Position numbers and translations under genes: made by a program
Notes under the pieces: generated by a model
Database searches by the model: none
What the model was told of the DNA's origin: nothing
What the model saw: the letters and a program-made list of their open reading frames with translations, nothing else
In this document: piece after piece, positions 17,207 through 25,429 of the stretch
Layout of the letters: every line of letters starts with the position of its first letter
Position numbering within the stretch: position 1 is the stretch's first letter
NCBI RefSeq assembly: GCF_034047335.1
Contig: NZ_CP139137.1
Span: 1,302,001-1,366,000 of the forward strand
DNA: 64,000 nucleotides
Reading direction: 5' to 3'
DNA from: Chryseobacterium sp. JJR-5R
Lineage (GTDB): Bacteria > Bacteroidota > Bacteroidia > Flavobacteriales > Weeksellaceae

Positions 17207-17551
17207 CTATTCACTGTCTTTTTCTGCCAGGGAATCTTTCAGTTTCAGAAGTTCGGCCTTTACAAATTCAAGCCTGTCGATAAGCGTAATGGTCTCGGAG
17301 ATCCTGCTGTTGGTGGTAAGGGCAACTTTAGCGCCGTCCAGCGTGTAGCCTTTTTCTTTAACCAGATGGTAGATCATCTGGAGGTTCTTGATATCTTCCG
17401 GAGTAAAATACCGGTTGCCTTTTTTGTTTTTCTTAGGTTTAATGATCGGGAATTCCTGTTCCCAATACCGTATCAGTGAAGCATTGACATCAAAGGCCTT
17501 GGCCACTTCTCCTATGGAATAATACAGTTTATCGGGTAAATTGATCTTCAT
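17207..17551 (-). CDS. MerR-family transcriptional regulator
   Basis: A 114-residue MerR-type regulator. The winged HTH occupies residues about 10-75 (YYSIGEVAKAFDVNASLIRYWE, then RYFTPEDIKNLQMI). The rest is a short dimerisation helix with no Cys-rich ligand-binding tail, so no metal sensing is predicted. It sits divergent from the SMP-30-like gene across a 220-base gap that holds its own promoter. This short form (near 110 residues) is common in Flavobacteria, and its regulon is not known. Confidence 0.9.
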   Translation of the reverse strand: MKINLPDKLYYSIGEVAKAFDVNASLIRYWEQEFPIIKPKKNKKGNRYFTPEDIKNLQMIYHLVKEKGYTLDGAKVALTTNSRISETITLIDRLEFVKAELLKLKDSLAEKDSE

Positions 17552-17568
17552 TGTCAGAATCTAATCAT

Positions 17569-17601
17569 CAAAGATAAATATTTTTTAAATTTAAGGATCA
17601 A
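17569..17601 (-). promoter_or_regulatory. Promoter of the MerR-family gene
   Basis: On the minus strand TATCTTTG (17569-17576) is a perfect -7 box, with TTG (17599-17601) 22 bases upstream. The predicted start of transcription is about 13 bases before the ATG. Confidence 0.7.
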
Positions 17602-17771
17602 TACAATACGGAAAAAGTGGGTTTTAACTATCATAAGGTAAATTTTCATACAGACCGGAAAGAACATCCATTATTATTAAAATCAAAGAAATCGGGGATT
17701 TTTAAATTGATTGATTGCAGTCCCAAAATAAGAAAAAATCGTAAATTGTATGCTTTAAAATAGAATGAAGT

Positions 17772-18665
17772 ATGAAAAATATCCTGCGTACGGGCTATAT
17801 TGGTTTGGTTTTCGTATTGGCTAACTGCCAATCATTAAATACCACAAATATGTTTTATGAAGATCGTAAACCGGATAGGGTTTCGGACAAATTCAGTTTT
17901 GCAGAAGGCCCGTCTTCGGATAAAGAAGGAAATGTTTATTTTACGGACCAGCCTAATGACAAGATTTATTACTGGGACTGGAAAACCAATACGGTGAATG
18001 AGTTTATGAACCGGACAGGCCGGGCCAACGGGATGCATTTTGACAAGGACGGCTACCTTATCACCTGTTCTGACCATAAAGGGGAAATCTGGAAAATTTC
18101 AAAAGATAAAAAAACAGAGGTTCTGCTGAACCACTTTGAAGGCAAAAGGCTGAACGGCCCCAACGATATCTGGAATGATGCCCACGGCGGCATGTATTTC
18201 ACGGATCCGTTATATGAAAGAGACTACTGGGTAGATTTCAAGCAGGAAACGCCGCATAAAAGCCTTTATTACAGGAGCAAGGACGGTGAAGTGAAAAAAA
18301 TTGAAACATTTACACAGCCTAATGGCATCATAGGAAGCGAAAAATTTAAAAAACTCTATGTTTCTGACATTGAAGCCGGCAAAACCTACGAATATGATAT
18401 TTTAGAAGAAGGAAAATTGTCTGAAAAAAAGCTGTTCTGTGAAATGGGTTCAGACGGAATGACACTGGATAAGCACGGGAATCTTTATCTGACAGGAGAC
18501 GGCGTACATGTCTTTAACCGTGAAGGGCAGAAGATCCATCACATTCCTGTCAATGAAGAATGGACTTCCAATGTAACGTTCGGCGGGAAGCATCATGACA
18601 TACTCTTTATCACGGCTTCAAAATCAGTGTATACCTTACCCACAAAAGTAAAAGGCGTAAGATAA
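17772..18665 (+). CDS. SMP-30/gluconolactonase-like lipoprotein
   Basis: A 297-residue six-bladed beta-propeller of the SMP-30/gluconolactonase/LRE family. It has a lipoprotein signal with lipobox VLANC (Cys19), so it is probably anchored in the envelope. Candidate divalent-metal ligands in family positions are Glu45 (FAEGPSSD), Asn131 (NGPND) and Asp228 (GSDGMTLD). Family members hydrolyse sugar lactones such as gluconolactone; the substrate here is not determined. The gene is monocistronic, divergent from merR and convergent with the helicase gene. Confidence 0.85.
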   Translation: MKNILRTGYIGLVFVLANCQSLNTTNMFYEDRKPDRVSDKFSFAEGPSSDKEGNVYFTDQPNDKIYYWDWKTNTVNEFMNRTGRANGMHFDKDGYLITCSDHKGEIWKISKDKKTEVLLNHFEGKRLNGPNDIWNDAHGGMYFTDPLYERDYWVDFKQETPHKSLYYRSKDGEVKKIETFTQPNGIIGSEKFKKLYVSDIEAGKTYEYDILEEGKLSEKKLFCEMGSDGMTLDKHGNLYLTGDGVHVFNREGQKIHHIPVNEEWTSNVTFGGKHHDILFITASKSVYTLPTKVKGVR

Positions 18666-18715
18666 AACGTTCATGATTTTATTATTGATATAATCATAAT
18701 CAGATAATACAGAAG

Positions 18716-18739
18716 AAGCGGGCCAATGCCCGCTTTTAT
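18716..18739. terminator. Terminator between SMP-30-like gene and dbpA
   Basis: An 8-bp stem AAGCGGGC/GCCCGCTT (18716-18723 with 18728-18735) with a CAAT loop and a short T tail on the plus strand. Confidence 0.65.
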
Positions 18740-18753
18740 GATTAAGTCAAATT

Positions 18754-18774
18754 AATTGTCAATTGCCAATTGCC
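18754..18774. repeat. Three tandem 7-base units
   Basis: AATTGTC followed by two copies of AATTGCC form a small tandem repeat in the gap before the 3' end of the helicase gene. Confidence 0.6.
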
Positions 18775-18800
18775 AGACAAAATTTAAAGATTGTAATTAA

Positions 18801-20108
18801 TTAGTACGCAACTTCCATTTTTATTTTTTTACCCTTCAGTTTTTCATTGCCCAGCTTTCTTAGCAGCATATTCACTTTATTTCTGGAAACGGCAACATAG
18901 GAAGTGGTATCTTTTACCTCTATCAGGCCTATGTCTTCCTTCTGGAGTTCACCTTTTTTAATCAAATAGCCTACGATATCCACCTTATTGACTTTGTCTT
19001 TCTTTCCGGCACTGATGTAAACCGTCTGAAACGGCGTTTTCTCCGGAACTTCGGTAAATCCCTCAACACTTTCCTCAGGCGTATTGCTTTTGATAAACGG
19101 GAAATTCTCTTCCGCAGTCATGATTAGATAAGCGGAACCTTTGGCATTCATCCTCGCCGTACGCCCGTTCCTGTGGATAAAGGCATCTTCTTTCGGAGGC
19201 AGCTGATAATGGACAATCGATTCCACTTCAGGAACATCCAGGCCCCTTGAAGCCAGGTCGGTGGTAATCAGAATCCTTGCAGAATCGTTCCTGAATTTCA
19301 GTAAAGCCCGTTCCCTTTCATCCTGTTCCATCCCGCCGTGGAAGGTTTCCCTGTCGATTCCTTTTTCACGCAGAAGTTCGGAAATCCGGTCAACCGCTTC
19401 ACGGTGGTTGCAGAAAATCAGGGTTCTTTTGTTCCCGATTTTACAGATCAGATTAAATAAAGTATCGAGTTTCTCCTCGGAGATCGTCATTACTTTTCTT
19501 AACTGAATATCCGGTTTTACTTCGCTTAGTTTTAAAAAATCAATGGTTTTTTCATTTTTCAGGCCCGTGAACTTTGGAATTTCGTCCATTGCCGTTGCCG
19601 ACGTTAAAATTCTTTGCGAAAGCCCTTTCAGGGAGTTGGAAATGAACTCCATGTCTTCATGGAAGCCCAGCTCCAGTGCTTTGTCAAACTCATCCAGTAC
19701 CAGGGTCTGAATGGTTGCCGGGTCAAAATTATTATTTCTTAAATGATAAACCACTCTTCCCGGTGTTCCGATTAAAACTGCCGGAGCTTCAGTTAAATTA
19801 TTGACTTCAATCTTTTTATCATGGCCTCCGTAACATACGGAAACTTTAAAATCCGTCCCCATGGATTTGAAAACCTGCTCAATCTGCAAAGCCAGTTCCC
19901 TTGCCGGAACCAGGATTAGAGCCTGGATCCCTGAAGCCTCTTTTGTAAGGTTCCGGAGCACAGGAAACAAAAAGCCCAGCGTTTTCCCTGAACCGGTAGG
20001 CGAGAGCAAAACAACATCCTGATTGTTCTCCGTGGTTTTATAGGTAGATTTCTGCATCTGGTTCATGTCCTGAATCTGCAGTTTCTGATAAATTGATTGT
20101 AGTTCCAT
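18801..20108 (-). CDS. dbpA: DEAD-box RNA helicase, DbpA-like
   Basis: A 435-residue ATP-dependent RNA helicase. Motif I SPTGSGKT is at 36-43, Ia PARELA, GG, Ib TPGR, motif II reads DEFD (139-142) instead of DEAD, motif III SAT is at 170-172, and motifs V and VI are TTDLASRGLDVPE and HRNGRTAR. The C-terminal 70 residues (GKKDKVNKVDIVGYLIKK and onward) match the DbpA RNA-binding domain, which in Escherichia coli targets hairpin 92 of 23S rRNA during large-subunit assembly. The N-terminus is short, beginning just ahead of the Q motif. A -7 box ends only 5 bases before the ATG, so the mRNA may be leaderless. Confidence 0.88.
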   Translation of the reverse strand: MELQSIYQKLQIQDMNQMQKSTYKTTENNQDVVLLSPTGSGKTLGFLFPVLRNLTKEASGIQALILVPARELALQIEQVFKSMGTDFKVSVCYGGHDKKIEVNNLTEAPAVLIGTPGRVVYHLRNNNFDPATIQTLVLDEFDKALELGFHEDMEFISNSLKGLSQRILTSATAMDEIPKFTGLKNEKTIDFLKLSEVKPDIQLRKVMTISEEKLDTLFNLICKIGNKRTLIFCNHREAVDRISELLREKGIDRETFHGGMEQDERERALLKFRNDSARILITTDLASRGLDVPEVESIVHYQLPPKEDAFIHRNGRTARMNAKGSAYLIMTAEENFPFIKSNTPEESVEGFTEVPEKTPFQTVYISAGKKDKVNKVDIVGYLIKKGELQKEDIGLIEVKDTTSYVAVSRNKVNMLLRKLGNEKLKGKKIKMEVAY

Positions 20109-20112
20109 GGTG

Positions 20113-20120
20113 CAAAGGTA
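20113..20120 (-). promoter_or_regulatory. -7 box directly before dbpA start (leaderless mRNA)
   Basis: TACCTTTG on the minus strand is followed by CACC and then the ATG. With the usual 4-5 base distance from box to transcription start, the transcript would begin at or next to the start codon. Confidence 0.65.
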
Positions 20121-20194
20121 GTAATTTAGCTTGCAGGTAGAAAATGATAAGTTTCCAGAAGTATGGCTGAATGCATTTCTTTGTCCTGCCCGGT

Positions 20195-20228
20195 TTTGCT
20201 GTTGGGCTAAATAAATATGATAAATTTG
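20195..20228 (+). promoter_or_regulatory. Promoter of the AraC-family gene at 20241
   Basis: TTTG (20195-20198), 22 bases, then TAAATTTG (20221-20228). The predicted leader is about 8 bases. Confidence 0.6.
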
Positions 20229-20240
20229 TAAATTTAACGG

Positions 20241-21113
20241 ATGAAAATCTACAAAGACTTCACATCTTATAATCAGGAAATTGGTTTGTCAGAACCTCTG
20301 GATAATGACATAGATGTTGGCTATTACGACCCTCTGAAAATAACTGTCGCCTGTGAAGCCGTTGTTGTGGATTTTTACAGAATTTCCATTAAAATTAAAT
20401 ACAGGAGAAAATCAACTCCTGACGTTGAGCCGGTTTCAGCCATATTTTTCAATACACCGGATTTGATCATAGAACCTGGATGGGATGCTGAACCTACTTA
20501 TACGGGAATGTATCTGCAGCTTTCAAAAAAAATTATTGAAGAAAACAGGTTTTTGTTTAAAACGTATTTGGATTACGGACAGCACGAAGCCTTGTATTTA
20601 ACCGATGACGAGGTGGAAGACGTGAGCACCGTTTTCAGGTTGATGTTAAAATACCATGACAGCGAAAAAACAAATTTCAGTGTTTTGATTTCCTATGTGA
20701 ATGTGCTGGTGTCATTGGTAGAGGCATTCTACAAAAGACAGTTTTCTACCGACCCGAAACAGTATAATCATATCATTACCGGTTTTCAGCAAAGCTTGGC
20801 AGACTATTATAATCAACCTGTAAAACAACTTCCAAGTGTGCAGTATTTTGCAGATAAATTGGGTCTGACCGCCAATTATCTGGGTGACATCGTAAAACAT
20901 TTCACGCAGAAATCAGCTTTGGAAAATATCCATGATTTTGTAATAAAGAGAGCCAAAGAATTATTGTTGGAAAATCAAAAAATGAATACGGCCGAAATAG
21001 CCTACGCACTTGGTTTTGAATATCCGAACTACTTTTCAAAATTCTTTAAGAAGCAAGTTAGTCTTACGCCCAGGGAATTTCGGTTGCAAGCGATGAACAG
21101 AAACCCAATATAG
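20241..21113 (+). CDS. AraC-family transcriptional regulator
   Basis: A 290-residue regulator with an N-terminal sensing domain (about 1-170) and a C-terminal double HTH (about 185-285). HTH signatures are ADKLGLTANYLGDIVKHFT and the second IAYALGFEYPNYFSKFFKKQVSLTPREFR. It is followed on the same strand by an aldo/keto reductase and an MdaB-like reductase after a terminator, and probably controls that pair. A/T-rich codon use distinguishes this block from neighbouring genes. The effector is not known. It is homologous in layout to the second AraC gene near 62 kb but not close in sequence. Confidence 0.9.
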   Translation: MKIYKDFTSYNQEIGLSEPLDNDIDVGYYDPLKITVACEAVVVDFYRISIKIKYRRKSTPDVEPVSAIFFNTPDLIIEPGWDAEPTYTGMYLQLSKKIIEENRFLFKTYLDYGQHEALYLTDDEVEDVSTVFRLMLKYHDSEKTNFSVLISYVNVLVSLVEAFYKRQFSTDPKQYNHIITGFQQSLADYYNQPVKQLPSVQYFADKLGLTANYLGDIVKHFTQKSALENIHDFVIKRAKELLLENQKMNTAEIAYALGFEYPNYFSKFFKKQVSLTPREFRLQAMNRNPI

Positions 21114-21143
21114 AAAAACGCCTTCACAAGAGGCGTTTTTTCG
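21114..21143 (+). terminator. Terminator after AraC-family gene
   Basis: A 10-bp stem (21114-21123 with 21131-21140) with a 7-base loop and T run. The stem begins at the base after the stop codon. Confidence 0.85.
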
Positions 21144-21205
21144 CAATCAGTAATTTGTTTCTTTTTTTGTGGTAATCTGTTTCCGCGGGTCTGCTTTTCT
21201 AAAAA

Positions 21206-21213
21206 TACCTTTG
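21206..21213 (+). promoter_or_regulatory. -7 box before aldo/keto reductase gene
   Basis: TACCTTTG (TAnnTTTG) is 23 bases before the ATG. No TTG lies at the standard distance upstream, which fits a promoter needing an activator such as the adjacent AraC protein (inference). Confidence 0.6.
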
Positions 21214-21221
21214 TTTAATAA

Positions 21222-22379
<1,158 letters not shown>

Positions 22380-22426
22380 CTTCAATACGATGGCTTTCTA
22401 TTAATTAAATATCAATATAAATTACA

Positions 22427-23032
22427 ATGAATTCAACTAAAAAAGTACTCTTAATCAATACTCATTTAACTTATCCAAATTGGTCAGAAGGTCTTTTAAA
22501 TGATGCTTTCAATCAAAAAGCTAAAGAATTTTTCTTAGAAAAAGGTTTTGAAGTCGTAGAAACTAAAGTAGAAAATGGGTATGACGCTGATGAAGAAGTA
22601 GAAAAACATCTTGAAGCAGATGTCATTATTTTGCAAACACCTGTTAACTGGTTTGGTGCACCATGGATTTATAAAAAATATGTGGACGAAGTTTTCAATA
22701 GCGGATTGATGAGTCAAAAATTTCTTACTGATGATGGGCGCACAAGAGAAGATCCGTCTCGACAATATGGAACAGGTGGAAAATTACACGGTAAAAAATT
22801 TATGGTTTGTGCCACCTGGAATGCTCCTGAAGATAGTTTTAATAATCCGGATCAAATTTTGTTTCAGGGTAGAAGTACCGCTGATGTCTTTATACATATT
22901 ACCAGCAACTACAAATTTTGTGGAGTTGAGATTTTGCCAGGATACAATTGTTACGATATTTTTAAAGACGGAGATCCGGTGAAAGATCTGGAAAACTATC
23001 CGGGTCATTTGGCAGCGGTTCTGGATTTGTAA
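22427..23032 (+). CDS. mdaB: NAD(P)H-dependent oxidoreductase, MdaB-like flavodoxin fold
   Basis: A 201-residue flavodoxin-fold reductase resembling MdaB, the FAD-dependent NADPH:quinone reductase that makes two-electron reductions of quinones and protects against oxidative stress. Typical segments are the N-terminal LLINTHLTYPNWSEGLLN, the QTPVNWFGAPWIYKKYVDEVF block (about 65-85), a TGGKLHGKK segment and the CATWNAPEDSF region. No signal peptide is seen, so it is cytoplasmic. It forms a likely two-gene transcript with the aldo/keto reductase. No terminator is evident before the rpsA promoter. Confidence 0.85.
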   Translation: MNSTKKVLLINTHLTYPNWSEGLLNDAFNQKAKEFFLEKGFEVVETKVENGYDADEEVEKHLEADVIILQTPVNWFGAPWIYKKYVDEVFNSGLMSQKFLTDDGRTREDPSRQYGTGGKLHGKKFMVCATWNAPEDSFNNPDQILFQGRSTADVFIHITSNYKFCGVEILPGYNCYDIFKDGDPVKDLENYPGHLAAVLDL

Positions 23033-23092
23033 CATTGATATATGATTTGATAATCAGCTGTTTATATTTAATCTTTTAACCCTTAAATATTG

Positions 23093-23122
23093 TTGATTGT
23101 ATTTAAAAATTTCATATCTTTG
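23093..23122 (+). promoter_or_regulatory. Promoter of rpsA
   Basis: TTG (23093-23095), 19 bases, TATCTTTG (23115-23122): a full match to the flavobacterial vegetative promoter. The predicted transcription start is near 23127, giving a leader of about 117 bases. Confidence 0.82.
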
Positions 23123-23126
23123 CACC

Positions 23127-23243
23127 ACTTTTTGTGGGTGAGGTCTGAAAAGGTAAATTATTATAAATTAATTACTTCCGTATTTTTTAAATCCGCATTG
23201 ATTCAGACCGTTAAAAAAGAAGGAATACAAATTTTATTAGAAA
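23127..23243 (+). promoter_or_regulatory. Structured 5' leader of rpsA (candidate autoregulatory site)
   Basis: The leader is much longer than others in the window. GGTCTGAA (23142-23149) is perfectly complementary to TTCAGACC (23202-23209), closing a 52-base loop, and the start codon follows 35 bases later. Ribosomal protein S1 is known to regulate its own translation in other bacteria; a similar role here is inference. Confidence 0.45.
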
Positions 23244-25049
23244 ATGTCAAAAGAGACAAATTCAGCAGAGGTTTTATTAAACCAAAACGTAGCACCGGAA
23301 CAATTTGACTGGGATTCTTTCGAATCTGGTCTTGATGCAGATGCGAGAAAAGAAAAAAGCGATTTAGAAGAAATCTACAACGGATCTCTTAACAACCTGA
23401 GCGATAATGACGTTTTGGTTGGAAGAGTAGTAAGATTAACGGATAAAGAAGCAATCGTAGACATCAACTTCAAATCCGAAGGTGTTATTTCTCTTAACGA
23501 ATTCCGTTACAACCAGGGCCTGAGCGTAGGTGACGAGGTAGAAGTAATGGTTGACAGAAGAGAAGACAAAACCGGACAATTACAGTTGTCTCACAGAAAA
23601 GCAAGAACGCTTAAAGCTTGGGACAGGGTAAACGAACTTCACGAAACTGGAGAAATCGTTAACGGTTTTGTAAAATCAAGAACCAAAGGAGGTATGATCG
23701 TGGACGTACACGGAATCGAAGCATTCTTACCTGGTTCTCAGATTGATGTTAAGCCAATTAAAGATTACGATCAGTTTGTAGGTAAAACAATGGAGTTCAA
23801 AGTTGTGAAAATCAACCCTGAATTCAAAAACGTAGTGGTATCGCACAAAGCATTGATCGAAGCCGATATCGAAGGTCAGAAAAAAGAAATCATCGCGCAG
23901 CTTGAAAAAGGTCAGGTTCTTGAAGGTACTGTTAAGAATATTACTTCTTACGGTGTATTCGTAGATCTTGGTGGTGTAGACGGATTGATTCACATTACAG
24001 ACCTTTCCTGGTCTAGAGTGAACCACCCGTCTGAAATCTTAGAAGACGGACAGACTGTGAAAGTGGTTATCCTTGACTTTGATGACGAGAAAACAAGAAT
24101 CCAGTTGGGTATGAAGCAATTAGAGGCTCATCCTTGGGATGCTCTTTCTGCTGACATGAAAGTTGGAGATAAGGTAAAAGGAAAAGTAGTGGTTCTTGCT
24201 GACTATGGTGCATTCGTAGAAATCGCTCCTGGTGTGGAAGGATTGATCCACGTTTCTGAAATGTCTTGGTCTACGCACTTAAGATCTGCAGGTGACTTTG
24301 TAAAAGTAGGTGATGAAGTGGAAGCTGAAGTATTGACTTTAGACAGAGAAGACAGAAAAATTTCTCTTGGTATCAAGCAATTAAACAAAGATCCATGGGA
24401 AAATATCGAAGCTAAATATCCAGTAGGATCCAAGCATGTAGGTACCGTAAGAAACTTTACCAACTTCGGTGTATTCGTAGAATTGGAAGAAGGAATTGAC
24501 GGATTGATCTATATCTCTGATCTTTCTTGGACTAAGAAAATCAAGCACCCTTCTGAGTTCTGTGCCGTTGGTGATAAATTAGATGTTATCGTTCTTGAAC
24601 TTGATATCCAGGCAAGAAGATTATCTTTAGGTCACAAGCAATTGACGGACAACCCTTGGGATGCTTTCGAAACCAAATATGCTGAAGGAACAATCCATGC
24701 AGGTAAGGCGGTAGAAGTACATGATAAAGGTGCTTCAGTACAGTTTGAAGATGTTGAGGTTGAAGCTTTCTGCCCGTCAAGATTATTGGAGAAACAAGAC
24801 GGATCCAAAATCAAGAAAGGTGAAGAGGCTGATTTCAAAGTAATCGAATTCAACAAAGAATTCAAGAGAGTAGTGGTTTCTCACACAGGAATCTTCAGAG
24901 ACGAAGAAAAGAAAAATTCCAGAGAATCTTCTAACAACAGATCTAACAACAATAACATGTCTTCTTCTTCAAACAATGAAGAAAGATCAACTCTTGGAGA
25001 TATCGATGCATTAGCAGAATTGAAAAGAAAAATGGAAGAAGGTAAATAA
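23244..25049 (+). CDS. rpsA: 30S ribosomal protein S1
   Basis: Ribosomal protein S1, 601 residues, which binds mRNA at the small subunit and assists initiation. Six S1 (OB-fold) repeats are seen in order, the central ones with the classic pattern GVFVDLGGVDGLIHITDLSW, GAFVEIAPGVEGLIHVSEMSW and GVFVELEEGIDGLIYISDLSW; the first, second and sixth are more divergent. The C-terminal tail (about 555-601) is low-complexity Asn/Ser with a final acidic and basic helix (IDALAELKRKMEEGK). Codon use is strongly biased as in highly expressed genes. It has a consensus promoter, a long leader and its own terminator. Confidence 0.97.
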   Translation: MSKETNSAEVLLNQNVAPEQFDWDSFESGLDADARKEKSDLEEIYNGSLNNLSDNDVLVGRVVRLTDKEAIVDINFKSEGVISLNEFRYNQGLSVGDEVEVMVDRREDKTGQLQLSHRKARTLKAWDRVNELHETGEIVNGFVKSRTKGGMIVDVHGIEAFLPGSQIDVKPIKDYDQFVGKTMEFKVVKINPEFKNVVVSHKALIEADIEGQKKEIIAQLEKGQVLEGTVKNITSYGVFVDLGGVDGLIHITDLSWSRVNHPSEILEDGQTVKVVILDFDDEKTRIQLGMKQLEAHPWDALSADMKVGDKVKGKVVVLADYGAFVEIAPGVEGLIHVSEMSWSTHLRSAGDFVKVGDEVEAEVLTLDREDRKISLGIKQLNKDPWENIEAKYPVGSKHVGTVRNFTNFGVFVELEEGIDGLIYISDLSWTKKIKHPSEFCAVGDKLDVIVLELDIQARRLSLGHKQLTDNPWDAFETKYAEGTIHAGKAVEVHDKGASVQFEDVEVEAFCPSRLLEKQDGSKIKKGEEADFKVIEFNKEFKRVVVSHTGIFRDEEKKNSRESSNNRSNNNNMSSSSNNEERSTLGDIDALAELKRKMEEGK

Positions 25050-25078
25050 TCCTTTAATCACTTCATTTGATAATATTG

Positions 25079-25105
25079 AGCCACTCGTTTGAGTGGCTTT
25101 TTTTA
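25079..25105 (+). terminator. Terminator after rpsA
   Basis: An 8-bp stem AGCCACTC/GAGTGGCT (25079-25086 with 25091-25098), GTTT loop and a run of T. Confidence 0.9.
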
Positions 25106-25429
25106 TTTTAATATTACATTTTCAACCTTAGAAGACAGTTTAAGAATCATAGCTTTACATTTTTTAAGCAGGTTTAAATCTTATTCCGGGATACACGCCA
25201 GAAGATCCAGCAGTTTTTTTATGGGTATTCAGATCTGCTTCATCACCTCTGATCTGCAGGATATTGCACTTTAAGCTGAATGTAAACGGGCTCTAATATG
25301 AAAAAATATAATGCTTAAAGAAACAGGATTATTCTGATAGCCGATAAAGTAGAGTTATTTTTAAATAAATATAAATAATATGTTATTTTATTATTAAATA
25401 TTTGTAGATTAGCGACTCTATTAATGTAT
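25106..25429. other. Gene-free interval between rpsA terminator and first M36 gene
   Basis: About 320 AT-rich bases with no credible coding frame, repeat or RNA. Near its end lies AATATTTGTAGATTAGC (from about 25399), which is repeated almost exactly before the second M36 gene and probably marks the promoter. Confidence 0.6.

Noticed and set aside
23090..23308. Small plus-strand frame overlapping the rpsA promoter and start
   Set aside because: It overlaps the promoter and the first codons of rpsA in another frame and has no family resemblance.
25089..25274. Short frame in the interval after rpsA
   Set aside because: It begins inside the terminator and shows no protein-like features.
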